From NCBI GenBank assembly GCA_013215295.1, contig JABSOZ010000005.1:1-64000 (forward strand): DNA of 64,000 nucleotides, written 5' to 3'. Shown here in pieces: positions 47,539 through 55,899 of the stretch. Origin of the DNA: Colwellia sp. (lineage in GTDB: Bacteria; Pseudomonadota; Gammaproteobacteria; Enterobacterales; Alteromonadaceae). Each line of letters begins with the position of its first letter. Position 1 is the first letter of the stretch. The notes under the pieces were generated by a model, which saw only the letters and a list, made by a program, of their open reading frames with translations, was not told the origin of the DNA and searched no databases. The translations under genes were made by a program, and so were the position numbers.

Positions 47539-48393
47539 TTATTTTTCATAGATAAGTTCTAGGGTATTCTCAAGTGAAGCATTCAAAATATTATCATGAT
47601 GAACCATGTACCATTCATGATGTATTGTTAAGTTAGGGATCGAGAGTTTTTCCACGCCTTCAATAAAATTGATTACCGTCAAATGATTACCTAATGGAAA
47701 TGCAGAGGTAATGTATAAATTGGCGTCAATTTTATTTTCAAGGAGTAAGCGTTTTTCGATTAAATTCTGCATTAATTCTGCTTGGTCCCAATATGGAGCA
47801 TCGTTAGCTAGGTAATTTTTAAACAGTGGTTGCTGGTGATCATCGATTAACATAAAAACCGTAGCAGCTAAGCCACCCAATGAAGCACCTTGAAAACTTC
47901 GATTGTTGGCATTAATACGGTAAGAAGATTCGATCAATGGCATAAATTCTTCTCTAAAGAAATCAAGATAAGTTATTGCGCCAGGCAATCGATAATCAAT
48001 GGCACGACGATCGCTTCCCAGAGGACCTTCTTCGATAGCAACTACGATAACCTCCAGATTCTTTTGTTCGATATGATTTACAAGCGTTTTAAAGTTCCAC
48101 TGACCATCTAGTGCGTAGATAATAGGGTAGTTCTTATCAATATTTTGATGATAAGAAGCAGGTAGATAAACATGAAAAGGATAAACAATGCCCATTACAG
48201 CAGAGTTCAATGCAGACTTACCGACATACTCCCCCTTAAGCGAATTCACCCAAGCATCTATTCCCATTTCATTTTGATTTGAAAAATGAGAACAACCGCT
48301 GATAAATAAAGAAGTCATTAACACCAATGAAAATACTAATGACTTAACCTCTGAAACTGTGGGAAACCTGATGAACTGTAATATTTGTTGCAT
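47539..48393 (-). CDS. Secreted/lipoprotein alpha/beta esterase (EsD-like)
   Basis: 284 residues. The signal with lipobox LFISGC suggests a lipoprotein. The esterase-D fold is shown by IIYALDGQWNF, IDYRLPGAITYLDFF, and the nucleophile elbow GASLGG. The C-terminal His is probably in HHEWYMVHHDN. Relatives hydrolyse trilactone siderophores or simple esters; the substrate here is unknown. It sits between miaE stub 3 and the SUMF-like gene. Same-strand neighbour at 48522 is 128 bases away, so an operon is uncertain. Confidence 0.86.
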   Translation of the reverse strand: MQQILQFIRFPTVSEVKSLVFSLVLMTSLFISGCSHFSNQNEMGIDAWVNSLKGEYVGKSALNSAVMGIVYPFHVYLPASYHQNIDKNYPIIYALDGQWNFKTLVNHIEQKNLEVIVVAIEEGPLGSDRRAIDYRLPGAITYLDFFREEFMPLIESSYRINANNRSFQGASLGGLAATVFMLIDDHQQPLFKNYLANDAPYWDQAELMQNLIEKRLLLENKIDANLYITSAFPLGNHLTVINFIEGVEKLSIPNLTIHHEWYMVHHDNILNASLENTLELIYEK

Positions 48394-48521
48394 TTAAACT
48401 CCTTAAGTAGCCCATTAATGGGCTAAATCTAACTAAACGATTGATTGATTTGAAATTATCGAATGTACATAACATTCATATTTATAATTGCTCAAATTCT
48501 TTGTAAAAGCCGAGTGTTAAC

Positions 48522-49550
48522 TTATTCACCTGAAGGGAAACTAGCGGTTTGCTTAGTGGCTAATTTTGCCGTTTTATCAGTTTGTTTATATAATATTTGA
48601 GCAGCATCTAGCTCTTTGCGAAAGGTTTTTGTGCTGTTATTTATCTGGCAACCATGACTTTCTTGTAAACAATTATCACTGGCAGTTAAATCCATAGCAA
48701 TACGTAAGCCAACCATATCAGCCGCGCCACCCTTAGGGCTGACAGAACGGCCAGTAACGGCTTCTTCAATGAAAACGAATGAGCCACTGCGTATTATCAC
48801 TGAATTATCATCATCACAATTGGTAAGCCAAGCTTTACTATTTGCTGGCGCGCCAGTATAGCCAATATGAAAGCAATCGGCGGTATATTCAAAAACATTA
48901 CCCACCATGTCATAGAAGCCCCAAGGGTTGGCTTTATAAACCCCGACCATTTTTTTACTTGGAGGATTGTCTGCGCAGTTGATATCAGTCATCGCGCCAT
49001 TTTTAAGACCAACATTTTCATATTCGCAAGCTAATTCAACATCATTACCAAAGTAATATCGAGTTGATATTTGATCAGCGCGTGCTGCGTACTCCCATTC
49101 AGCTTCACTGACTAAACGATAAGGTTTACTGGTTTGCTGTGCTAACCATGAAACATAAGCTTTTGCATCTTTAGGACTAATACAAGAGACAGGTTCAAAG
49201 TCAGCTTCACTAGGCCAATGATAAGAAATATCAACAACAGCAATACCTGTGTCATTTATAGAGAGGGCACTACAAGTCGTGTTTTCCAGATCATAGGAGG
49301 TATCTTCAATAAATTGCTTAAATTCTCGATTAGTTACTTCATATTTGGCTAATGCATACTTTTGTACAGTGACATTGTGGGCTGGTTTGCTGCTTAAATT
49401 GGAATGCCAAATATCACTGCCCATTTGAAAACTGCCTGTTGCAACAGTAATCATCTCTGGTTCGATTGGCTCAATTTGTTCGGCATTTATTGGCATGGCT
49501 AAAGTGGTTAAAAATAATAAACTGCTGATGGTGATTAAATTCTTCTTCAT
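48522..49550 (-). CDS. Secreted formylglycine-generating-enzyme (SUMF)-like protein
   Basis: 342 residues with a cleavable signal peptide (MKKNLITISSLLFLTTLAMP). The FGE-sulfatase domain runs from VATGSFQMGSDIW through KYEVTNREFKQF, WEYAARAD, WGFYDMVGNVFEYTADCF to the GGAADMVGLRIAMD end. Canonical formylglycine-generating enzymes use two copper-binding Cys; here the clear Cys include LACEYENV and DINCADN, so catalytic identity is uncertain. No sulfatase gene is near. Many such proteins act as regulators, toxins or adhesins instead. It diverges from the winged-helix regulator at 49873. Confidence 0.85.
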   Translation of the reverse strand: MKKNLITISSLLFLTTLAMPINAEQIEPIEPEMITVATGSFQMGSDIWHSNLSSKPAHNVTVQKYALAKYEVTNREFKQFIEDTSYDLENTTCSALSINDTGIAVVDISYHWPSEADFEPVSCISPKDAKAYVSWLAQQTSKPYRLVSEAEWEYAARADQISTRYYFGNDVELACEYENVGLKNGAMTDINCADNPPSKKMVGVYKANPWGFYDMVGNVFEYTADCFHIGYTGAPANSKAWLTNCDDDNSVIIRSGSFVFIEEAVTGRSVSPKGGAADMVGLRIAMDLTASDNCLQESHGCQINNSTKTFRKELDAAQILYKQTDKTAKLATKQTASFPSGE

Positions 49551-49872
49551 TATTAAAATATCCTGGTAATTAATTGCTGCCCGCCGCTAAAAATAGCTTA
49601 GGTGTGATTAGTAAGGATATTGAACTAAAATTCGAGTTTGAAGTCTTATTGCTTTTCAATTGTTGTCAATCGCCACATCATTTTTTTCAATCGCTATTCA
49701 ATCCTTAGTGGTGAAATGATTAAACAACCGATTATAAACAATGTATTTACGTGTAAATTAGCGTCAGAAATGGAAATTAATAACCTAAGGTAATTTCCTG
49801 TTATTTGTCCTTATGGTCAAATTATTGTGATATTAAATTGTTAACCTCTAAAGAGAAGAATAATAAATTGAT
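49551..49872. other. Divergent promoter region between SUMF-like and regulator genes
   Basis: About 320 bases. The main feature is a set of four TCAAT boxes; otherwise AT-rich. Confidence 0.5.
49656..49702. promoter_or_regulatory. Four TCAAT direct repeats on helical spacing
   Basis: TCAAT at 49656, 49666, 49687 and 49698, spaced 10, 21 and 11 bases, i.e. one, two and one turns of DNA. OmpR/PhoB-type winged-helix proteins bind such direct repeats in tandem; the divergent gene at 49873 encodes one. Prediction, not shown. Confidence 0.5.
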
Positions 49873-51717
49873 ATGATCTACCACTTTCAAGACTTTGCTT
49901 TTAACAGTAAAGATTTAGTCTTATTAAAACAGGGCGAAATTGTAAAATTACGTATTAACGAAGCAAAAATCTTAGCGTTATTGCTCAACTCTCCTGAGAG
50001 TATTCTGAGTAAAAGGGATATTTTTGAAAAAGTTTGGTCGGGAGAAGTGATTACTGAGCAACCTATCTTTCAGAACATTAGTCGCTTGCGAGCCATTTTT
50101 GGCAGCAAAGCCATTGTTAATCACCCAAAAAAGGGCTATCAATGGAAAATCCCACTAACTCCCGCCGCTACTGTTAGCGCTGAATTAGCCACTGTTCAGA
50201 TAAAAAATAAACAACACAAGGCAGGCTATTATGTTGCCGCTATCGCCTTAGTCAGCATATTTTTGAGTGTGTTTTTTCTTAAACAATCAGTTAAAGAAGA
50301 GCAAAAACAGGCACCATCATATAAATTTGCTTTGATGTCGGTGAATAGTCAAATAGCTGAATTGTCACAAGCGCAAGTAACGAATAAGTTTCAACAAGTA
50401 CTGAGTCAATACGGTAATGGTGTTGCTATCGTAATCGATGAGAAATTAACTTATCGAGAGTTGGACGCCAATTTAGAATACATCTTGTGGGACAGGTTAA
50501 ACCAATACCAAGCTGACGGGCTGATCCTGTTAAATATTTCATCTAAATATAACAAATTATATTTAGATCTTGAGGTTGTCGGTAAAAGCTATCATTGGCA
50601 CAGTGAGTTACTCGCCGATAACATGACTGAAATTTTACAGCAGTTTACTCAACAACTCAGTTATATAAATTCAGCAAAATTATTCGAAAAGCCCAAAATC
50701 TCCGATAAATATATACATGCTAAATTACAATTATTGCATCAACAGCATCCTGAAGATGTCAGCGTTTTAAGTAAAATAGTGATGATGGAAAAGGATTTAA
50801 GTCATGCACTGTTGCTCGCGCAGCAGTTAGAAACTTTGGCCGTAAAGCAGGGTGACTTAGTTTATCAAGCGTACGCTTATAAATTACAAGGTGAAATATA
50901 TACCAGAAAAAGTCATTTCGAACGGGCTCAGCAATCACTAGACGCTGCTGTCGATATATATCGACAATATGGTGATATCGATAATCAAATCGCCATTTCA
51001 GATGCATTAACAATTTTAGCTTACTTTGAACATGATTATGAAAAAGTACGAGGCTTAGTTATAGAAACAATTAACTTAGCAAAACAGATAGGCGATTATA
51101 AAAATGAATTCTGGCAAAATTTATATTTATCAAAAATAGCCGCTATTTTTGAGCAAAAAACCGATAAAGCTGACTACTTTCAACGGGGAGAAAGTGTTTA
51201 TCACTCTCGATTTTTTGAAGCCGCAGCGGAAGTTAAGTATCAATTCTATGCACAAGTGCTGGCAAGGTTCTATAACGACAAAGCAAAACTTATCGAAAAT
51301 TTACAAAAAATGCTCGCCACGGCTAACCAACATCAAGGTTTACCTTCGTATTATAAAACAGGGCCACAAGCTGAATTAACCCAGCTATATCTCGATGATG
51401 AGAATTTTGAAGAGGCGTTGTCACTATTTGACCTAACAGCAACATTAACATCAGTAGAAAAAAGCCTTCTTGCCAAAATTTATATGCACAGGGGGAAAAA
51501 GGTACTCGCCCTTGATTACGCTAAACAAGCTTATCAAGAATCGGTTTTAGCAGGGGAGCTTCAAACTTCACTTGACTCCGCGGTACTATTAATTGAAATG
51601 AGTGAAGATGAGGAAATTAAAGCGCTTATTCATAAAGCGTTATATCTTGATTATATTAAAGATAACGCCTCGCCAGATTGGATAGCAAATAATCAGAGGT
51701 TTTTTAAAAAAGCTTGA
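49873..51717 (+). CDS. CadC-like membrane-anchored winged-helix regulator with TPRs
   Basis: 614 residues. N-terminal OmpR-type DNA-binding domain (1-95; SILSKRDIFEKVWSGE, IFQNISRLRAIFGS, NHPKKGYQWKIP), a single membrane helix (about 117-135; YYVAAIALVSIFLSVFF), and a periplasmic C-terminal region with a receptor-like part and TPR-like helices (YAYKLQGEIYTRKSHFERAQ). Such one-component membrane regulators act directly on DNA; the signal is sensed outside. Four helical-phase repeats upstream are a likely target, controlling itself and/or the SUMF-like gene. Confidence 0.87.
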   Translation: MIYHFQDFAFNSKDLVLLKQGEIVKLRINEAKILALLLNSPESILSKRDIFEKVWSGEVITEQPIFQNISRLRAIFGSKAIVNHPKKGYQWKIPLTPAATVSAELATVQIKNKQHKAGYYVAAIALVSIFLSVFFLKQSVKEEQKQAPSYKFALMSVNSQIAELSQAQVTNKFQQVLSQYGNGVAIVIDEKLTYRELDANLEYILWDRLNQYQADGLILLNISSKYNKLYLDLEVVGKSYHWHSELLADNMTEILQQFTQQLSYINSAKLFEKPKISDKYIHAKLQLLHQQHPEDVSVLSKIVMMEKDLSHALLLAQQLETLAVKQGDLVYQAYAYKLQGEIYTRKSHFERAQQSLDAAVDIYRQYGDIDNQIAISDALTILAYFEHDYEKVRGLVIETINLAKQIGDYKNEFWQNLYLSKIAAIFEQKTDKADYFQRGESVYHSRFFEAAAEVKYQFYAQVLARFYNDKAKLIENLQKMLATANQHQGLPSYYKTGPQAELTQLYLDDENFEEALSLFDLTATLTSVEKSLLAKIYMHRGKKVLALDYAKQAYQESVLAGELQTSLDSAVLLIEMSEDEEIKALIHKALYLDYIKDNASPDWIANNQRFFKKA

Positions 51718-51898
51718 TTTAGAACCTTAAAACCTTCGTAGCAATAAGCCGTTAAAAGGTATTACGTAGGCATTACTTACTTTAGCCAAGTATCTTATCT
51801 GCTTAATTTGATGTGTCCAATAAATAGCTACGTAATTATTGAAACTTATATGATAAAATCCTTCATCATATAATATTTATTACCAATAAGTTTAATCA

Positions 51899-52657
51899 AT
51901 GTCCGTCGAAAATTTATTAGCACCAATTAAGTCCTTTCTTCAATGTGAAACTCCTCAAGGATGGATTGATGAAGCAATTAAACCAGAAAACTTATCTATT
52001 TTATTAATTGATCATCTCGTGTGTGAATTGAAGGCAGCTCAAAGTGCCATGTTTCTTATACGTAAGTATGCTGTAGATAAAGAAAGTGCTAATGCTCTTT
52101 TAGAATGGCTAAAGCCTTTTGAAACACTGATTTATAAAAAGGAAGGGGATTGGCGAGAACTCCCGTCTAAAAACAAATTGACCAAATCGGTGATTCCTCG
52201 TTCTAATTCAATATACGGTCAGGATCTTATTGATAAGATGGTTCTGTTGATTAAAGAGGAACTGCATCACTTCTACCAAGTGTTAGAAATAATGGATGAG
52301 TATGATGTTGAATATAAGAGCATAACGCCATGTCGATATGCCAAAGGCATGTTACGACACGTTAAAACATTTGAGCCCGATGCTTTGATTGATAAGCTGA
52401 TTATAGGTGCTTATATTGAAGCTCGCTCTTGTGAAAGGTTTGCTAAACTTGCCCCGCATGTTGATAAACGCTTAGGTGAATTCTATATTTCTTTACTCCG
52501 AAGTGAAGCAAGACATTATCAGGACTACCTAACTCTTGCTACTGAAATAGCGGGTGGCGATATCTCTGAGCGAGTGAAGTTTTTCGGTGAAAAAGAAGCT
52601 GAACTTATTTCAACTCCCGATGATGACTTTAAATTTCATAGTGGTGTACCGAGTTGA
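51899..52657 (+). CDS. miaE: tRNA-(ms2)io6A-hydroxylase, intact copy
   Basis: 252 residues. Di-iron, ferritin-like monooxygenase that hydroxylates the isopentenyl group at A37 of tRNAs reading UNN codons. Metal-binding and helix motifs are seen: VCELKAAQSAMFL, IKEELHHFYQVLE, YIEARSCERFAKLAP and LLRSEARHYQDYL. It is the only complete copy in the window. Residues 43-44 (Glu-Leu) are where all truncated copies break. It shares about 84% of residues with the 3' fragment at 55256 (my estimate by eye), so it looks like an imported relative rather than a recent duplication. Upstream TATGATAAAAT resembles motifs before stubs 1 and 3. Confidence 0.93.
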   Translation: MSVENLLAPIKSFLQCETPQGWIDEAIKPENLSILLIDHLVCELKAAQSAMFLIRKYAVDKESANALLEWLKPFETLIYKKEGDWRELPSKNKLTKSVIPRSNSIYGQDLIDKMVLLIKEELHHFYQVLEIMDEYDVEYKSITPCRYAKGMLRHVKTFEPDALIDKLIIGAYIEARSCERFAKLAPHVDKRLGEFYISLLRSEARHYQDYLTLATEIAGGDISERVKFFGEKEAELISTPDDDFKFHSGVPS

Positions 52658-52738
52658 ATTCACTGTTAATATTTACAGTGTCCAATTGTTAAAGGAAATA
52701 AGGTATTATAAGTAAATTCAAATGTTTAGGTGAAGGAC

Positions 52739-53683
52739 ATGGAAGTAAATAGTCATAATAAACTGGAATTACACTACTATTTTTCAGATCAATCGCACGA
52801 CATAGATGCATCTATCAGAAATGAGTGTGAATCTGAAATTTTAGCTATTGTTAATGAAGCTGCATCTATATTTGATATCAGTATAAAACTCCTCACTGAA
52901 CCTCCAATTGAAGGAGGCTTCAGAGATATTTGGAAAGCTATTGGTGATAACTCTAATCAACTTCAAGTCCTCTTGGTCGCTATAGGTGTAGTGACAACCG
53001 TTTATTTCAATTACACACCAGAAGTTGATGAGCGAAAGAAAACTCTTGAGGAGCTGCAAATTCAGGAATTGAAGCATCGTCTGAAAGGAGTTAATGGCGC
53101 TACAGCTGAAGAGAAATTTGAGATTGCAAATGCTGTTGCAATTAAGTTATCTAAAAACCTTAAAATTATTAAAAGAAAATCAAATTTCTATTCTCATCTA
53201 AGTCATTACCCAAAAGTATCAAGTATAAGTTTAAATGCAATTAATGAGCAGACAGTAATGACAATAAAAGAGACACAGGTTTCACGTCAGGCTTTTTATA
53301 AGTTCATTCTAAGTACAAACAAATTGAAGGTAATGGAAGATCATACAGCTGAAATAGAAATAATATCACCAGTTTTAAAAGACGGTAATTACAAGTGGAA
53401 GGGGGTATACAAAGAGCAAGTTATTAGCTTTAATATGACGGACAATAAGTTTAGAGACTCTATTTTCATCGATGGATTTAATTTTCATGCTGGAACTTCA
53501 ATCAAATGTTTGCTTCAAGTTCATCGTGAATTAGATGAAGTAGGTGAGATAAAAATCAAAGGGTACTCAGTTCCAACGGTAATAGAAATTCTTGATGGTT
53601 CTACCGTGCATAAGACAAAACAAGGAAAGGCCTATCTCCACGCTAAGGCAATGATTGATGGTCAAGAAGATTTATTTGTTTAG
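52739..53683 (+). CDS. Membrane-associated hypothetical protein paired with HNH
   Basis: 314 residues from ATG 52739 (AGGT seven bases upstream). An N-terminal soluble section (HYYFSDQSHDIDASIRNECE), then EGGFRDIWKAIGD, a single hydrophobic segment (LQVLLVAIGVVTTVYF, about residues 70-88), a charged coiled-coil part (ERKKTLEELQIQELKHRL) and a long beta-rich C-terminal domain. No named domain recognised. The HNH gene starts 11 bases later, so they form an operon. Membrane protein plus nuclease pairs are seen in defence systems, but nothing proves that here. Confidence 0.7.
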   Translation: MEVNSHNKLELHYYFSDQSHDIDASIRNECESEILAIVNEAASIFDISIKLLTEPPIEGGFRDIWKAIGDNSNQLQVLLVAIGVVTTVYFNYTPEVDERKKTLEELQIQELKHRLKGVNGATAEEKFEIANAVAIKLSKNLKIIKRKSNFYSHLSHYPKVSSISLNAINEQTVMTIKETQVSRQAFYKFILSTNKLKVMEDHTAEIEIISPVLKDGNYKWKGVYKEQVISFNMTDNKFRDSIFIDGFNFHAGTSIKCLLQVHRELDEVGEIKIKGYSVPTVIEILDGSTVHKTKQGKAYLHAKAMIDGQEDLFV

Positions 53684-53694
53684 GGAGTAGTTAA

Positions 53695-54315
53695 ATGCCT
53701 TTGTGTGCTATTTGTGGATTACGGGAAAGTGCTTCAAGAGATCACGTTCCTCCTAAAGCTATATTTCCACGGCCGAGACCAAACAACTTAATCACCGTTC
53801 CAGCCTGTTTTGAGTGCAACAACGGGGCTTCCGATTATGATGATTTATTTAAAGTCTTTTTGAGTTTACAAGCCTCAGCGCATAGTGAAATTGCTGAGAG
53901 ATTATTTAACGAGAATACAATTAGGACGCTTGAACGAAATCAAAGATTACTAAATACTATTAGGGAGGAATCTCGGCAACTTGAAGTAACTGATGCTAAC
54001 GGCCAACTAACAACAGCAACTGGTATTTTATGGAATTCTGAAGCACACGACAGTGTAATTGAAAGAACCATTCGTGGACTTTATTTTCATCATCAGAGAA
54101 TTATTATGCCTGAGAATTGTGAATTGCGGGTTCAATTTCTCAGGGGAATACCTGAAAATATTGACCAATTTTTAGGACTTATGCAAGAGGTTGAGATAGG
54201 GGATCGCCAAGTAGTTTATAAGTATTATATCCATCAAGATGATCCACGCCACTCAATGTGGCTTTTCAATTTTTACAATGCTCATTGGGCCAGTGGCTAT
54301 ACTAAGCCAACATGA
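53695..54315 (+). CDS. HNH-like nuclease-fold protein
   Basis: 206 residues with GGGAG before ATG 53695. A treble-clef HNH-type motif: CAIC (Cys4, Cys7), RDHVPP (Asp16, His17), and ACFECNNG (Cys38, Cys41). These are residues that bind zinc and cut DNA in HNH endonucleases; the second catalytic His is not obvious. The C-terminal 130 residues are unassigned. Co-transcribed with the membrane protein gene. Found between the intact miaE and the truncated miaE. Confidence 0.72.
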   Translation: MPLCAICGLRESASRDHVPPKAIFPRPRPNNLITVPACFECNNGASDYDDLFKVFLSLQASAHSEIAERLFNENTIRTLERNQRLLNTIREESRQLEVTDANGQLTTATGILWNSEAHDSVIERTIRGLYFHHQRIIMPENCELRVQFLRGIPENIDQFLGLMQEVEIGDRQVVYKYYIHQDDPRHSMWLFNFYNAHWASGYTKPT

Positions 54316-54539
54316 TTTTTGATATAAAATACTTTAAATGGAATGTTATTTGAATCTTGACTCAAGTCAACAATCTAAATTATTTCATCTAACTTTGAGA
54401 AAACTCTACTTGTCAAAGCTCCCTCAAAGCCCAAAATAAACAAATCAGAACCTAAATTTCATCTCTCTCATATTCTATGGTTGAAATCAAACCAATTAAA
54501 AGGAATGAATTTCAGGAATACTAAAAAGAGAGTATTCAA

Positions 54540-55025
54540 TTAATCTGAAACTAGGCAATTAACAGTCATAGTTTGTCTAATCTTTGGGTCGTTATACATA
54601 GACTCACTTAGTTCAATAACCCATCCGTCAGACTCTTCATAAAAGACAGTTGAATATGGACTTCTTTTGCCAGAGGTTAGTTGTGCTATGGCGCAAAACT
54701 CAACAGCATGGCCTATGATTAGCGAACATGCCCTATATCCTTTCCTAGTCCATTCATAGTATTTTCTACCACTACCCATTTTAGAATGATTTATATCAGC
54801 TGAACACGTCCTTTCTGGACTGTAGTATCCCATCTTAATAGATATTTGCCTGTTGATATGTTTACTTTCTTTATCTGATAATATCATCTTCTCGCCCTTT
54901 CCATCTTTGAGTTTTTCAGGGAAGAGACTTTTCATATTTCTATCTAATTGTGATTCAGCGAACGTAAGTGGTGAAGCTAATATAAGAGATAAAAGAGCTA
55001 AGACCCCCTTAGAATATAATGCCAT
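54540..55025 (-). CDS. Periplasmic hypothetical protein
   Basis: 161 residues with a signal peptide (LALLSLILASPLTFAESQLD). The mature part has about four cysteines (ERTCSADI, RACSLIIG, EFCAIAQ, VNCLVSD), suggesting disulfides in the periplasm. No family recognised. It is the last gene before the truncated miaE, on the opposite strand to the HNH pair. The 54316-54539 stretch between is AT-rich and featureless. Confidence 0.65.
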   Translation of the reverse strand: MALYSKGVLALLSLILASPLTFAESQLDRNMKSLFPEKLKDGKGEKMILSDKESKHINRQISIKMGYYSPERTCSADINHSKMGSGRKYYEWTRKGYRACSLIIGHAVEFCAIAQLTSGKRSPYSTVFYEESDGWVIELSESMYNDPKIRQTMTVNCLVSD

Positions 55026-55255
55026 TGTTTTTTTACCTATCCTTTACTTTTTGGTATGTTTATCGTTATCCTAACTGATTTTTAAAGCATTTAAAATTAT
55101 AATTTACAATACGTTGTGTTAAAACTGTGGGATTATAGGTTAGTGAGTAGTAACAGTTTGGAAATACTGTTTTGTAGTTCCGTTCTATACAACTTATGAG
55201 CAAGTGTTTAATATTATTCAACAATTAATTTAGTTTGTTCAATGTTTACTTTGGC

Positions 55256-55888
55256 GAGCTTAAAGCAGCACAATCTGCGATGTTTCTGATAAGAAAATAT
55301 GCTGTTGATAAAGAAAGTAGTAATGCGCTACTCGCTTGGTTACAGCCTTTTGAACAATTAATTTATAAGCGACAAGGTGATTGGCGTTCATTGCCGTCAA
55401 AAAATAAGTTAACCAAAGCAATATTGCCCAAGTCGGGTACTGCGCATGGGCAAGACCTTATCGATAAAATGGTTTTACTGATAAAAGAAGAGTTGCATCA
55501 CTTTTACCAAGTACTCGAAATGATGGACGTATACGGTGTCGAATATCAAAGTATTACTCCGTGTCGTTATGCGAAAGGTATGTTAAGGCATGTGAAATCG
55601 TTCGAACCTGACGCTATGGTGGATAAGTTGATTATAGGCGCTTTTATTGAAGCAAGATCGTGTGAACGTTTTGCTAAAATAGCACCGCATGTTGATAAAA
55701 AACTAGGTGATTTTTATATATCATTACTGCGTTCAGAAGCTCGGCATTACCAAGATTACTTATCATTAGCGACAGAAATTTCTGGGACGGATATTTCGGA
55801 ACGTGTTAAGTACTTTGCTAATATAGAAGCTGAGTTAATTATTAGTCCCGATGAAGACTTTAAGTTCCACAGTGGCTTACCGGTATAA
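55256..55888 (+). pseudogene. miaE: miaE 3' part (codons 43-252)
   Basis: Matches miaE from codon 43 to the end (ELKAAQSAMFLIRKYAVDKE to DEDFKFHSGLPV). The first 42 codons are missing, replaced by AATGTTTACTTTGGC. A TTG 21 bases upstream could start a short-headed protein, but there is no native start. The truncation point falls on the codons that end the three stubs. Probably the displaced original 3' end of the resident miaE, since it lies directly before the diguanylate cyclase and lpxH. Confidence 0.85.
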
Positions 55889-55899
55889 ATCATCTGAAT

